The notes: generated from the sequence alone by a model not told the origin. A stretch of 64,000 bases of DNA from CAWFPR01 sp963817635 (GCA_963817635.1 CAWFPR010000014.1:213203-277202); one strand, 5' to 3'; counted from the first letter of the stretch, positions 36,689-47,397 are shown. Translations and numbers: made by a program.

Positions 36689-36769
36689 CTTACCACCCCT
36701 GCCGTTGACCGGCTCTCCGTCCTGTGAGTTTAGAACCCATTGGCGCCCGGAGGTTCCCGTTCGACTAAC

Positions 36770-38195
36770 ATGGGCGATGTGAGACGCGCACTGGCCGCAG
36801 TGGTCCTGCTCGGCGTCGTCCTGGCGGCGGTGTACGGGTTCGTCGAAACCCGGCGCGAACGGAACTACCGGCTGCTCATCCAGCAGGGCGAAGCGGCGCT
36901 CGCGCGCGACGATACGTCCGCCGCGGCTGATGCCTTCTCCGGGGCCATCACGCTCAAGCCGGGCTCGATGCTCGGGTACCTCAAGCGAGGAGAAGTCTAC
37001 CGGCGGCGCAACGAGTACCGACGCCGCCCTTCGGGACCTTCGTCATGCCTCGACGCTCAATCCCCTCGCGCCCCGGCCGCTCGAGCTCCGCGGCGACGTG
37101 CACTACGCCATGGGCCGGCTCGAGCGGACCGACGTGACCCTGGCGCTCGAGCGGTTCCGGCACGCCGCTGCGCTCTACCAGAGCTACGTCCGTCTCGACG
37201 ACCGGTCGCCGCAGGTCCTGTACAAGCTCGCGCTCGCCGAGCAGGGCGCGGGGCAGCCGGCGCCGGCGGTCGACGCGCTGCGCAAGGCCGTCGCGCTCGA
37301 CGACACGTTTGCCGAGGCCCATTACCTGCTCGGCGTGTGCCTGCGCGACCTGAACAGGCTCCCCGAGGCCCTCGCCGCGTTCGAGCGGGCCCGCGTGCTG
37401 GCGCCGGCGATGGTCAGCACGCGCGAATCGCTGGGCGAGATCTACGGGCAGATGGGAAAGACCCGCGAGCGGCTCGCCCAGCTCGAAGCGCTGTCGGTCC
37501 TCGATCCCGGCCCGTCGCGCGCGGTCGCGCTCGGACTCGCCTATCACCGGGCTGGCAACACGAACCGCGCGGTCCTGATTCTGAGCGAGGCAGCCGAGCG
37601 CTTTCCCGACCATCCGTACGCCTACGTCGCCCTCGGACGCGTGTGGCTCGAAACCGCCGAATCCACTCACGACCGGATCGCCCTCAGCAAGGCGCTGGGA
37701 GCGCTCCAGGAAGCCGTGGGGAGCGACGAAAGCAGCGAGGCCCAGATGCTGCTGGGGCGCGCCTTGCTGCTCTCGGGCGAGCACGAGCTGGCCGAGCGCA
37801 TGCTTCAGAAGGCGACCGAGAAGTTCCCCGTCGATCCGATGGCGTTCTACTACTACGCGGACGTCAGCGCCCGACGCGGGCACCCCGACGTGGCGCGGCG
37901 CGCGCTGCTCGACTACGAGGCGCTCGAGGGTGACGACCTCGACGGCCGGCGGCGCGCGGCCCTCGGCATCAGGATCGCGGACCTGTCGCTCGAGGTCCCG
38001 GACGCCGCCGCGGCCGTCACCTGGTTCCGGCGTGCGGCAGCCCTGAACCCTCTCGATGCGTCACAGCTCGTGCATCTCGCCGATGCGCAGTCGAAAACGG
38101 GCGATGTTGACGGGGCGCGTGCCACGCTCGAACAGGCACTCGAGAAGGACCCCGCCAATGTCGCCGCCCGCCAGCTGCAGCGACGCATTCGATAG
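36770..38195 (+). CDS. Membrane-anchored TPR protein, one frameshift
   Basis: An N-terminal membrane anchor ('LAAVVLLGVVLAAVYGFV') is followed by about ten TPR-like helical pairs, for example 'LLIQQGEAALARDDTSAAADAFSGAI', 'AHYLLGVCLRDLNRLPEALAAFERA' and 'QLVHLADAQSKTGDVDGARATLEQAL'. An extra C near 37019 breaks the frame early; the corrected protein is about 474 residues. TPR scaffolds mediate protein complexes, and no specific partner is evident. It is divergent from the ECF sigma gene. Confidence 0.82.
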
Positions 38196-38278
38196 TCGGC
38201 GCTCGAGGCGCGGCCTTTCGACGTACCCCTCGCGGTCGAGCAGTGGTGCCGCCGTCGGGCGGGCGGTGCTCAGGACCC

Positions 38279-41200
38279 TTACGGCCCTTCGATGCGCAGG
38301 CGCCGCAGCATTTTTGCGAGCCCCTGGCGCGTGACGCCCATCGCCGCCGCGGCGCGGCCGCGCTGACCGTTCGCCGACGCGAGCGCCGCCCGGACGAATC
38401 GCCGTTCGAACTCCTCACGCGCCGCCTCGAACGAGGTCGCCGTTCGCGCCGCCATGCCGGCCAGATGGGCCGGCAGCGCCGAAGGCCCGACGCGCCCGCG
38501 GCGGGGGGCATGCACGGCAATCCACGCCACGACGTTCTGCAACTCGCGCACGTTGCCGGGCCAGTCGTAGCGCGCGAGCGCGGCCAGGGTGTCGGGCGCG
38601 AGGGTCGCCTGCGACCCGACCCGGCGGATGGCGTCCGACCAGAACCGCGTCGCCAGATGGGGAACATCCTCCGCTCGATCGCGCAGCGGCGGCACTTCCA
38701 GCCGGACAACATCGAGGCGGAACCGGAGGTCCGCGCGAAAACGGCCGGCCGGCACCTCGGCTTCGAGCCGCCGGTTCGTGGCCGCGACGATGCGGACGTC
38801 AACACGACGGGGGACGTTCTCCCCCACCCGCCTGACTTCGCCGTCCTGCAGGACACGGAGCAGCTTCGCCTGCGCCCGCGGAGACAGTTCACCGACTTCG
38901 TCGAGAAAGAGCGTGCCGCCATCGGCCTCCTCGAACAGCCCGGCCCGCTCGCCCACGGCTCCGGTGAACGCTCCGCGCGCGTGCCCGAAGAGTTCCGCTT
39001 CGAGCAGATCGTCCGATAGCGCTGCGCAGTTCACCGCGCAGAACCGCCGCTCGCGTCGCGGACCAAGGCGGTGGATGGCGCGTGCCACGAGCTCCTTGCC
39101 GCTGCCGCTCTCGCCCTGCACCAGCACCGGGAACGGCGCGCGCGCCGCGCGCGCGACGGCCTCCCGCAACTCGCGCATCGCGGCGGCGTCGCCAAGCAGA
39201 TCTCCCGGTGCGGCGTCGGCCGGCTGGGCAGCGGCGCGATCCAGCAACCCGCGCACGCTCGGCGCCGCGGCCAGGGCGGCGGCGCGAAGCAGCGCCGCAA
39301 TTCGTGCGGGATGGACGGGCGTGCCGGCCGCGAACCGGCACGTCAGCGCGGCCGCCAGGTCCCCGCCGTAACGGATCGGCTCGGCCGCCTGGCAAGGCTC
39401 CGCCGACGGGTCGGCCAGTACCCGGGTCTCCCCGGCCATGACGCGCAGCGCCGCGGTCGGCTCGCCCGGCCACGGCTTTCCGGCGAGCGCCAGCTGGCGC
39501 GAGTCGGGGGGACGGCCCACTACGAGAACACTCCGCGCGCCGCTCTGTCGCAGCAGCGACTCGCAGATTCTGCTCGACCGCCGTCTTGTCGTCGTCTGCG
39601 CTTTGCGCGATGAGGAGCATCGCCTCGAGTTCGCCCGTGCTCTCATTCCGGCCGGCCGCGCTCCGGCTGCGCAGCCGTTCGAGGTCCGCCTGAAGCAGCG
39701 GCGGCAGGCCGTGGGCCCGCGGCAGCCCGCGCGGAGCCGACCGCAGCAGTTCGACGCGCAGCAGCCGCACGCGCAGCGCGTCGACCGACAGGTGCGCCTG
39801 CCTGGCTTCACGCAGGGCAGCGTCGAGCGACGAGTGGGTCGCGTCGAGATCCCCGGCGGCGGCATGGCAGCGGGCCGCCACCTCGTGCGCGGCCAGCAGC
39901 GCCCTCGGATCCCGGCCGAGGCGCGCGGCGTCGAGCGCACGAGCCGCCGCGAGCATGGCCTCCGCGGTTGATCCGCGCGCCAGATGAATACTGGCCCGCA
40001 CCGCCGCGAGTTGCGCGACGGGGGCGGTGCCGGCAGGCAGCTCCAAGAGGACGAGATCGGCTTCGTCGTGTCGCGCCTGACGGCAGAGGCAGTCGGCGAG
40101 CTTCGCGGCCGCCATCGCGTGGACGGCCGGCTCCTGCGCCCCGCGCGCGGCGGCTACGGCGCTGCGCAACGCGGCCTCGGCGTCGGCGAATCGTCGTTCG
40201 AGCAGGCGCGCCTCGCCGGTGCCGACCGTGGCGGAGATGCGGGCCGCGGTCGAGGTGGCAAGCTCGCGCGCGTCGGCGAAGACCTGTACCGCCCGCCCGG
40301 AAAGCCCGCGGTCGAGCGCCAGGCGGCCGAGCCGCAGCGCGCAGTCGGCGGCCTGGTCGCGCGCCCCTCGCGCGGCGAACACCCGCGACGCCCGGGAGAG
40401 GGCCCGCGCAGCAGCGGCATGCCGGCCCCTTCGCGCCAGGAGCTCGGCTCGCGCAGCGGTCCTGATCAGCACGTCGCTGATGCGGCCCGGCGACTGAGGC
40501 GGTCCTGCCCGGTCTGCGCCATAGGCCGGCGCGGTTTCTCTCGCCACCAAAATCGACGGGTGTGACTCGCCGGGCACCCGGCCCGCCAGCCGTGCCGCAA
40601 ACAGGCCGGGCCGGCCTTCGGCCAGCCGCGCCGCATCGAAGATCGCATCAGGGGCCGGTCCGCACTCGTCGTCCACGTAGACCATCGCTGTCATGGCTGC
40701 CACTCCCATTCGATCCATCTGCAGAATCCGTCCGTCGCTCCGTGGGGTGAACTCGATCAGCAGGTGACGCCGCGAACTCGCCGCGCCGATACGCGCGAGG
40801 AAGCCCGCCACCACGCCGGAAGCCCGTCCATCGGCGAGAATGCACACGTGCCGCTCGAGCAGCAGGTCGGCGACGCGCGGCAGCGCCCCGAGAATCACCG
40901 CGGCGACCGGCACATATCCCTGGAGGCGCGCCGCGCGCGCGACGAACAGGCGCAGCGTGCGAAGCCCCGAGTGCGGCGGCCCTGCCACCACGACGCGCGT
41001 CACGCCTGCCGGCTGCGCCATGTCGAGTGTCTCGACCAGTGCGCCGTACGCTTCACGGCGCTGCAGCACGAGACCAAGTGGACGACTGCGCAGAGCGGGC
41101 CCCGCCATGACGGACCGCACGGCGAGCCCCGCGCCGGGCGGCGCGATCGCGATGTCGTGCGCGCGCAGGAAACGCGCGCCGTGCTCCCGGATGAGTGCGC

Positions 41201-41459
41201 GCGCCCGGCCGGGCGCGCGCACCGCTCCGTGCTGCGCGTACGCCTCGAAGCGCCGCTCGCCATCGATTGCGCCGAAGTCCAGCAGCGGGTTGAGCACGTC
41301 GTGGCGCAGGTTCGCCAGCGTCTCGCACCGCTGGCTCCAGATGAATTGATCTTCCCGGCACCCGGCCCGTTCGATGTGCAGCGACACGGCCGCGCCGGTC
41401 GCCACATCGATCCACTGATGGCCCGAAGCGAGAAAGCGGTCGGCGACGAGGCCGGTCAT
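38279..41459 (-). CDS. Large sigma-54-dependent transcriptional activator with TPR sensor, one frameshift
   Basis: This roughly 1,060-residue regulator has an N-terminal region of about 270 residues with a degenerate P-loop-like 'VVVAGPPHSGLRTLR'. A TPR-type helical array follows (about 300-600), then a linker, then the AAA+ domain: Walker A 'GESGSGKELVA', sigma-54 contact loop 'GAFTGA', Walker B 'GGTLFLDEVGEL', 'FRADLRFRLDVV'. A Fis-type HTH ends it ('GRAAAAMGVTRQGLAKMLRRL'). An indel near 39572 breaks the frame before the AAA+ domain. The ATG at 41459 is chosen by homology. It is divergent from aroC; no -24/-12 promoter was found between them. Confidence 0.85.
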
Positions 41460-41485
41460 GGTGCGCCGTGCTGCAAGAGCGCATC

Positions 41486-41513
41486 CGCGCGGTTTCGCAC
41501 GGAAAACCGCGCG
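41486..41513. promoter_or_regulatory. Inverted repeat between the sigma-54 activator and aroC
   Basis: CGCGCGGTTT (41486-41495) and AAACCGCGCG (41504-41513) form perfect 10-bp arms around an 8-bp spacer, in the middle of a 100-bp divergent promoter region. No U-run follows. The layout suits a dimeric regulator's operator. Confidence 0.5.
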
Positions 41514-41559
41514 CCGCGCGCCGGAACGGTGCAGAAAGTTCGTATACAATCGTGGGCAA

Positions 41560-42761
41560 ATGGTGCGTTTTCTGACCGCCGGAGAGTCTCACGGGCGTGC
41601 GCTCGTCGTGATTCTCGAAGGCATTCCCGCCGGCCTTCCGCTCGACCTCGATGCGATCACCGCGGAGCTGCGGCGGCGGCAGGGCGGCTACGGCCGCGGA
41701 CGGCGGATGGCGATCGAATCCGATCGCGCCGACATCGTCTCGGGCGTGCGGGCCGGCCAGACGATCGGCGGGCCGATCGCCATGCTGATCGAGAACAAGG
41801 ACTGGCCGAACTGGCAGTTCACGATGCGGACGAGCGTCGAGGCCGCTCCCGACGCCGGCGGCGCGCATCGCGCCCCCGTCACCAGGCCCCGTCCGGGTCA
41901 TGCGGATCTCGCCGGCGTCGCCAAGTACGGGCGCGACGACGTTCGTGACGTCCTCGAGCGTGCGAGCGCCCGCGAAACCGCCGCCCGGGTCGCTGCCGGC
42001 GCGGTGGCCCGCCAGCTGCTGCTGACGATTGGCCTCCGCCTGACCAGTCACGTGTGCTCGATCGGCGACGTGGGACTGCCCCATGACGCCAGCGTCCCAT
42101 TCGGCCGCGCTGCTGCACTCGCAGCCGACGCGCCGCTTCGGTGCGTGGACCCGGACGTCGAGGAGCGGATGATCGCGGCGATCGACCGGGCGAGAGAGGC
42201 CGGCGACACCCTCGGCGGCGCCTTCGAGGTGATCGCGACCGGCGTGCCCATCGGCCTGGGCAGCTACGCGCAGTGGGATCGGAAGCTCGACGGCCGGCAT
42301 CGCGCAGGCGCTGATGTCGATCCCCGCCATCAAGGCGGTGGGCGTTGGCCTCGGACCGCTCGCGGCGTCGCGGCCCGGCTCGCGGGTGCACGACGAAATC
42401 GTCCCGGACGGCGCGCGCCTCAGGGCGACCTCGCTGGCGCGTCCGACGAACAACGCCGGCGGACTCGAGGGCGGCGTCACCAACGGCGAGGACCTGCGCG
42501 TCTCCGCGTGGATGAAGCCGATCTCGACGCTCATGAAGCCGCTGCGTTCGGTCGATCTCGACGACCATGACCGAAGCGCCCGCCGCCATCGAACGCAGCG
42601 ACGTCTGCGCGGTGCCGGCGGCGGCCGTCGTCGGCGAGGCGATGGTCGCGCTGGTGCTCGCCGATGCGGTCACGGAGAAGTTCGGCGGCGATTCCGTCGC
42701 CGACCTCGAGGCCGCCGCCGCCGCGTGGGACGCCAGCGTCAGGGCCCGGTTCGGCCGATGA
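41560..42761 (+). CDS. aroC: Chorismate synthase, two frameshifts
   Basis: It converts EPSP to chorismate using reduced FMN and feeds the supra-operon encoded at 19.8-30.8 kb. 'LTAGESHGRALVVILEG', 'RRQGGYGRGRRM' and 'RPRPGHADLAGVAKYG' open it. 'RASARETAARVAAGAVARQLL' lies centrally, and 'ATSLARPTNNAGGLEGGVTNGEDL' and 'MKPISTLMKPLRSVDL' at the end. Indels near 42300 and 42565 break it; corrected length is about 400. TACAAT ends 9 nt before ATG 41560. The TGA overlaps def. Confidence 0.94.
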
Positions 42762-43267
42762 TCAGGCCCATTCTCCGTTACGGCGCACCGGCGCTCCACG
42801 CACCGGCCGCCCCGGTGACCTCGTTCGGTCCCGAGCTGCAGACGCTCATCGACGACATGATCGAAACGATGTACGCCGCGCCGGGCGTCGGGCTCGCGGC
42901 GCCGCAGATCGGCGTCGCGCTGCGAGTCTTCGTGGCGGACATCTCGGTCGGCCGCAACGCGTCGGACCTGGTCGTCATGGTGAACCCGGAATTCGTCGAG
43001 CGCGACGGCGTCCAGCTCGAGGAAGAGGGCTGCCTCAGCGTGCCGGGGTTCAACGCCACGGTGGTCCGGCCCGCGCGCGCCGTCCTGCGCGGCTTCGATC
43101 GCCACGGCCACGAGCGAAGCATCGAAGGCCGGGAGCTGCTGGCCCGCGCGTTCCAGCACGAGATGGACCATCTCGAGGGCACGGTGTTCGTCGATCGACT
43201 CCGCGGGATCAAGAAGGACCTCATCGTCCGGAAGATCCACAAACTGAAGCGGACCGGACGATGGTGA
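42758..43267 (+). CDS. def: Peptide deformylase
   Basis: It removes the N-formyl group from nascent proteins. All three metal motifs are present: 'GVGLAAPQIG', 'EEGCLSVPG' (Cys ligand) and 'QHEMDHLEG' (HExxH). Length 169 residues is normal. The ATG at 42758 overlaps the aroC stop (ATGA), and the stop overlaps the fmt start. The def-fmt pairing is a very common functional neighbourhood. Confidence 0.97.
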   Translation: MIRPILRYGAPALHAPAAPVTSFGPELQTLIDDMIETMYAAPGVGLAAPQIGVALRVFVADISVGRNASDLVVMVNPEFVERDGVQLEEEGCLSVPGFNATVVRPARAVLRGFDRHGHERSIEGRELLARAFQHEMDHLEGTVFVDRLRGIKKDLIVRKIHKLKRTGRW

Positions 43268-44217
43268 CCGCACCGTCGCTGCGCATCGTCTTCTTCGGCA
43301 CGCCGGAGTTCGCCGTGCCCACGCTCGCCGCGCTGATCAAGTCACGGCACGCCGTCGTGGCGGTCGTCTCGCAGCCGGATCGCCCGAAGGGGCGCGGGCA
43401 CCGCCTGGCCGCGACGCCGACGAAGGCGATGGCGACGCTCTGCGGCATCCGCGTCATGCAGCCGGTCCGGCTGCGAGACGATGGCTTCCTCGACGACATC
43501 CGCGCGCTCCACGCCGATCTCGGCGTCGTCGCGGCGTACGGCCGCCTGCTTCCCGATGCGCTCCTCGAAATTCCGCGGCTGGGCATGATCAACGTACATG
43601 CGTCGCTGCTGCCGCGATACCGCGGCGCCGCGCCGGTGCATCGGGCGGTGATGGCCGGAGAGCCGGAAACCGGCGTCACCATCATGCGGGTCGTTCACGA
43701 CCTCGACGCCGGCGCCATGATGGCCGTCGTGCGGCGCCCGATCGGTCCGGACGACACCAGCCCGGAGGTCGAGCGCGATCTCGCGGAGCGCGGCGCGGCG
43801 CTGCTCCTCGAGGTGGTCGATCAACTGGCCGCCGGGCAGGCGACCGAGACGCCGCAGGACGACGCCCTCGCGACCCATGCACCCAAGATCGTGAAGGCCG
43901 AAGGCAACGTGGACTGGCATCTGCCGGCGCGCGAGATCCACAACCGCGTCCGCGGACTCCAGCCGTGGCCACTCGTGTCGGTGCGCGCCGGCGGCGCGCG
44001 ATACCTGCTGCACCGGACCGAGGTGCTGGACGACCCGACCGCCGCCGCGCCTGGCACGGTCGTGTCCGCGGCGGGCGATGTCCTGACGATCGCCGCCGGC
44101 GATCATCGCCTCCTGCGCGTCCTGCAGATCCAGCCGGAGGGGCGCCGCGCGATGGGTGTGCGGGAGTTCCTGTCCGGTCACGCCCTCGCGCCGGGCAGCC
44201 GCCTGGACGCGGCATGA
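43261..44217 (+). CDS. fmt: Methionyl-tRNA formyltransferase
   Basis: It formylates initiator Met-tRNA, the step that def later reverses on proteins. 'IVFFGTPEFAVPTLAAL', 'SQPDRPKGRGHRL', 'VVAAYGRLLP' and 'NVHASLLPRYRGAAPVHRAVMAGE' (catalytic Asn and His) are visible, with 'MRVVHDLDAGAMM' following. Length 318 is normal. The ATG at 43261 lies within the last codons of def; its stop overlaps the rsmB start. Confidence 0.97.
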   Translation: MVTAPSLRIVFFGTPEFAVPTLAALIKSRHAVVAVVSQPDRPKGRGHRLAATPTKAMATLCGIRVMQPVRLRDDGFLDDIRALHADLGVVAAYGRLLPDALLEIPRLGMINVHASLLPRYRGAAPVHRAVMAGEPETGVTIMRVVHDLDAGAMMAVVRRPIGPDDTSPEVERDLAERGAALLLEVVDQLAAGQATETPQDDALATHAPKIVKAEGNVDWHLPAREIHNRVRGLQPWPLVSVRAGGARYLLHRTEVLDDPTAAAPGTVVSAAGDVLTIAAGDHRLLRVLQIQPEGRRAMGVREFLSGHALAPGSRLDAA

Positions 44218-45580
44218 TCGCACCGGCCCGGATCGCGGCCTACGACGTGCTGCGCGCCGTCGGTGGCGGCCGCGCCGATCTCCCGACAGCTCTCGCCCGC
44301 GTGCGCACCGGGCTGGCAGACGAGCGCGATCGCGCCCTGGCCGGGGAGATTGCCACCGGTACGCTGCGGTGGCAGGGCGCGTACGACGCTGTCATCACCG
44401 CCGTTCGCGAAGCGGGCCCCGTCCAGGCTCGATCCCGAGGTGCTGGACATCCTGCGGCTGACGATCTTCCAGCTCCTCCACCTGGATCGCGTTCCAGCGT
44501 CAGCGGCCGTCAACGACGCCGTGCAGCTCGCGCGCAGGGCCGGCAAGACGAGCGCGTCTGGGCTCGTCAACGCCGTGCTTCGCCGGGTCAGCCGTGAACG
44601 GAAGCAGCTCCCGCTGCCCCGACGCCCCGAAGCCGGGGACGGGCTCGAAGCGGCGCGCGCGTACCTGTCGGTCGCGTTGTCTCATCCGGACGTGGCTCGT
44701 GGATCGCTGGCTGGCGCGGTACGGATTCGAGGCCACCGAAGCATGGACGCGCTTCGACAACGCGCCGGCGCCGCTGACGCTGCGCGCCATTACCTGGCGG
44801 ACGCAGCCGGGACGCGCTGGCGGAGGCGCTGCGGGCGCACGGTGTCGAGACCGAGCCGGCCCGCTTCGCCCCTCACGGCCTGATCGTCCGCGCCGGCAAC
44901 CCGCTGCTCACGCCGATTGCCGGCGACGGATGCTTCGTGATCCAGGACGAAGCGTCACAACTGGTCGGCGTGTTCGCCGGCGCGCATCCCGGGGAGCGCG
45001 TCCTCGATGCGTGCGCCTCCCCCGGCGGAAAGACGACGCAGCTCGCCGCCGAAGTCGGCCGGCGGCCTGGTCGTCGCGTCGGACCTGCGAGGCCGTCGCA
45101 TCGACCTGCTGGCCCATACCGTCCGGACCACCGGGGCGGGCCGCGTACGGATCGTCCGCGCCGACGCGGCGGCAGGCCTTCCCTTCCCGGCCGTGTTCGA
45201 CCTGGTGCTGCTCGACGCGCCATGCTCCGGCCTCGGCACGCTGCGTCGCGATCCGGACATCCGCTGGCGCCGCACGGAGGCCGACCTGCCGGCCCTGGCC
45301 GATGCGCAGCTCGCCATGCTGATGCAGGCGGCGTCGGCGGTGCGGCCGCGCGGACGGCTCGTCTATTCGACGTGCTCGAGCGAGCCGGAGGAAAACGAAC
45401 TGGTGGTTGCACGCTTCCTCGAACGGCGGTCCGACTTTTCCCGCGCCGACCCCGGCACGCTTCCGGCGCTCCTCCAGCCGTTTCCTCGGGGAGGGCGGAG
45501 CGTTGCGGACATGGCCCTTCCGCGATCGCCTGGAGGCCTTCTTTGCCGCCATGCTGGTGAAAACTAAGGACTTGCAGTAA
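44214..45580 (+). CDS. rsmB: 16S rRNA (cytosine967-C5)-methyltransferase RsmB, five frameshifts
   Basis: The NusB-like N-terminus 'IAAYDVLRAVGGGRADLPTAL' is followed by 'LDPEVLDILRLTIFQLLHLDRVPASAAVNDAVQLAR'. The Rossmann part has 'VIQDEASQLVG', 'VLDACASPGGKTTQLA', 'LDAPCSGLGTLRRDPDIRW' and 'YSTCSSEPEENE' with both conserved Cys. The ending is 'WPFRDRLEAFFAAML'. Breaks fall near 44425, 44690, 44810, 45058 and 45498. Every conserved motif survives in one of the three frames, which favours base-calling error over decay. It overlaps fmt. Confidence 0.9.
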
Positions 45581-45592
45581 CATTTTCCTTTT

Positions 45593-46315
45593 ATGGCACT
45601 TACGACGCGCGTCTGGAGTGCGGGTAAGCTGCTCCTGCTCGGCAGCGCCCTGCTCCTCACCTACGTCCTCTTCGCGGCCGCGGCGATGCGCGTCGCGCTG
45701 AAGACGCGTGAAGTCGAAGTGCCGGCGCTCGCCGGGAAGACCGTCAACGAAGCGACCACCACGCTGGCCGACGTCGGGTTGAACCTGAAGGTCGAGGAAG
45801 GCCGGCGTGTCGATCCGAAGGTGCCGGCCGGTCAAATCCTGGCGCAGGAGCCCCAGGCGGGGATGCGGACACGCCGGCAGCGCAGCGTGAAGGTGTGGGT
45901 ATCGTCGGGGCCGCGCGCGACGATCGTGCCGGCGCTCGTCGGTGAATCGGAGCGTACCGCCCAGCTCCGCGTGCAGGAAGACGGGCTCGACCTGGCCGAC
46001 ACCGCGGAGGTCCGATCGGCGGACTACCCCGCCGGCGCGATCATCGCCCAGACGCCGGGTCCGAAGAGCAACTCGGCGCGCGTCGCGCTGCTCGTGAATC
46101 GCGGGGAGGTCGGCGCCACCTACGTGATGCCGGACCTCATCGGCGTCAACGGCGATCGCGCCGCCGATCTGCTGCGCCGTCGCGGTTTTCGGGTCGCGAT
46201 GGTGGGCGATCATCCGTATCCGGGCGTGCCTGGCGGGGTCGTCATCCGGCAGAATCCGCAGGCCGGATTTCAGATTGCGCCCGGGGAACCCATTTCGCTG
46301 GAGGTCAGTCGTTGA
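45593..46315 (+). CDS. Membrane-anchored PASTA-domain protein
   Basis: An N-terminal membrane helix ('LLLLGSALLLTYVLFAAAAM') precedes three PASTA repeats of about 65 residues each: 'EVPALAGKTVNEATTTLADVGL', 'IVPALVGESERTAQLRVQEDGL' and 'VMPDLIGVNGDRAADLLRRRGF'. PASTA domains bind muropeptides or the beta-lactam moiety. Usually they are fused to a Ser/Thr kinase or PBP, but here there is no catalytic domain. A similar stand-alone gene next to rsmB/rpe is known from other Acidobacteria by general knowledge; its role is unclear. Confidence 0.88.
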   Translation: MALTTRVWSAGKLLLLGSALLLTYVLFAAAAMRVALKTREVEVPALAGKTVNEATTTLADVGLNLKVEEGRRVDPKVPAGQILAQEPQAGMRTRRQRSVKVWVSSGPRATIVPALVGESERTAQLRVQEDGLDLADTAEVRSADYPAGAIIAQTPGPKSNSARVALLVNRGEVGATYVMPDLIGVNGDRAADLLRRRGFRVAMVGDHPYPGVPGGVVIRQNPQAGFQIAPGEPISLEVSR

Positions 46316-46996
46316 GCCGTCCACTGCTGATGGCACCGTCAATCCTGGCGGCGAACTTCGCCGAGCTGGGCGCGGAGATCGCCGCGGTCGAGCGCGGCGG
46401 GGCGGACCTGATTCACGTGGACGTGATGGACGGTCACTTCGTGCCCAACCTGAGCATGGGACCGCCCGTCGTCCGCTCGCTGAAGAAGGTGGCGACCGTT
46501 CCGCTCGACGTGCACCTGATGATCGAGGAACCGGATCGGTTCATCGAGGACTTCGTCCGGGCCGGGGCGGCCATGATTTCGGTCCACGTGGAGGTGTTGC
46601 CGCACCTGCACCGGACCATCCACCTGATCAAGAGCCTGGGGGCGCGGGCGGGTGCCGCGATCAACCCGTCCACGCCGGTTGTCGCGCTCGACGAAATCGC
46701 GCCCGATCTCGACCACGTCCTCGTGATGTCGGTGAACCCGGGATTCGGAGGGCAGACCTTCATCCCGCGCAGCGAGTCTAAGGTCAGGGCGATCCGGGCG
46801 CTGCTGGACCGGCATGGCAACGATGCGCCCATCGAGGTCGACGGCGGGATCGACCAGGACAACGCGGCGCGGATCGTCCGGGCTGGCGCCAGCATCCTGG
46901 TCGCCGGCCATTCGATCTTCGGCACCGGCGACCCGGCCAGGGCCACGCGCGAGCTGCGCGCGGCGGCCTCCGACCGCGGCGGCGCGTCAGATATGA
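46312..46996 (+). CDS. rpe: Ribulose-phosphate 3-epimerase
   Basis: This TIM-barrel enzyme of the pentose phosphate pathway has 'APSILAANFAELG', 'IHVDVMDGHFVPNLSMGPP', 'LDVHLMIEEPDRF', 'VMSVNPGFGGQTFI' and 'IEVDGGIDQDNA', which together contain the metal ligands and catalytic Asp residues. The family ends near residue 225. Here the frame continues without a stop into a thioesterase. In the neighbouring frame a TGA at 46994-46996 would overlap the thioesterase ATG, so I place the end there, assuming a one-base indel. A real fusion remains possible. Confidence 0.92.
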
Positions 46997-47397
46997 CGGT
47001 CGGCGATCGGCCGGTGTCGCGCGTCCGGGTCCGGTATGCCGAGACCGACAAGATGGGGGTCGTCTACTACGCGAACTACTTCGTCTGGTTCGAGGTGGCG
47101 CGCGCCGACGTGCTGCGGGCGCTCGGGTGGAGCTACCGGGAGATGGAAGAGGCCGGCGTCTCGCTGCCGGTGATCGAGGCGCACTGCCAGTATCACCGTT
47201 CGGCGAAATACGACGACGAGCTCGAAGTGAGGGCCGAAGGACGCATGTTGTCGCCAGTGCGGATGGAATTCACGTATCAGGTCGTGCGGCCTGAAGACAC
47301 CATCACGGTGGCCTCGGGTCGGACCGTTCACGCCGCGCTGGATCGAACCGGAAAACCCTGCCGGCTTCCGGACCGCATCCGCCGGGTGTTCGCATGA
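46993..47397 (+). CDS. Acyl-CoA thioesterase, YbgC/4HBT hotdog family
   Basis: This hotdog-fold domain of about 134 residues has the signature 'VRYAETDKMGVVYYANYFVWFEVARADVLRALG' (catalytic Asp in TDxxGVVxxxxY) and ends 'CRLPDRIRRVFA'. YbgC-like enzymes hydrolyse short acyl-CoAs and associate with the Tol-Pal envelope system. The ATG at 46993 is in frame with rpe as sequenced. Its stop overlaps the epimerase start (ATGA). Confidence 0.9.
   Translation: MTVGDRPVSRVRVRYAETDKMGVVYYANYFVWFEVARADVLRALGWSYREMEEAGVSLPVIEAHCQYHRSAKYDDELEVRAEGRMLSPVRMEFTYQVVRPEDTITVASGRTVHAALDRTGKPCRLPDRIRRVFA

Noticed and set aside
41460..41559. Sigma-54 (-24/-12) promoter between the activator and aroC
   Set aside because: No TGGCAC-N5-TTGC-like sequence is present on either strand. 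aroC has a sigma-70-type TACAAT instead.
44214..45580. rsmB as a pseudogene
   Set aside because: Five frame breaks, yet every catalytic motif and the C-terminus are preserved and the surrounding genes show the same type of error. Sequencing error is the simpler reading.
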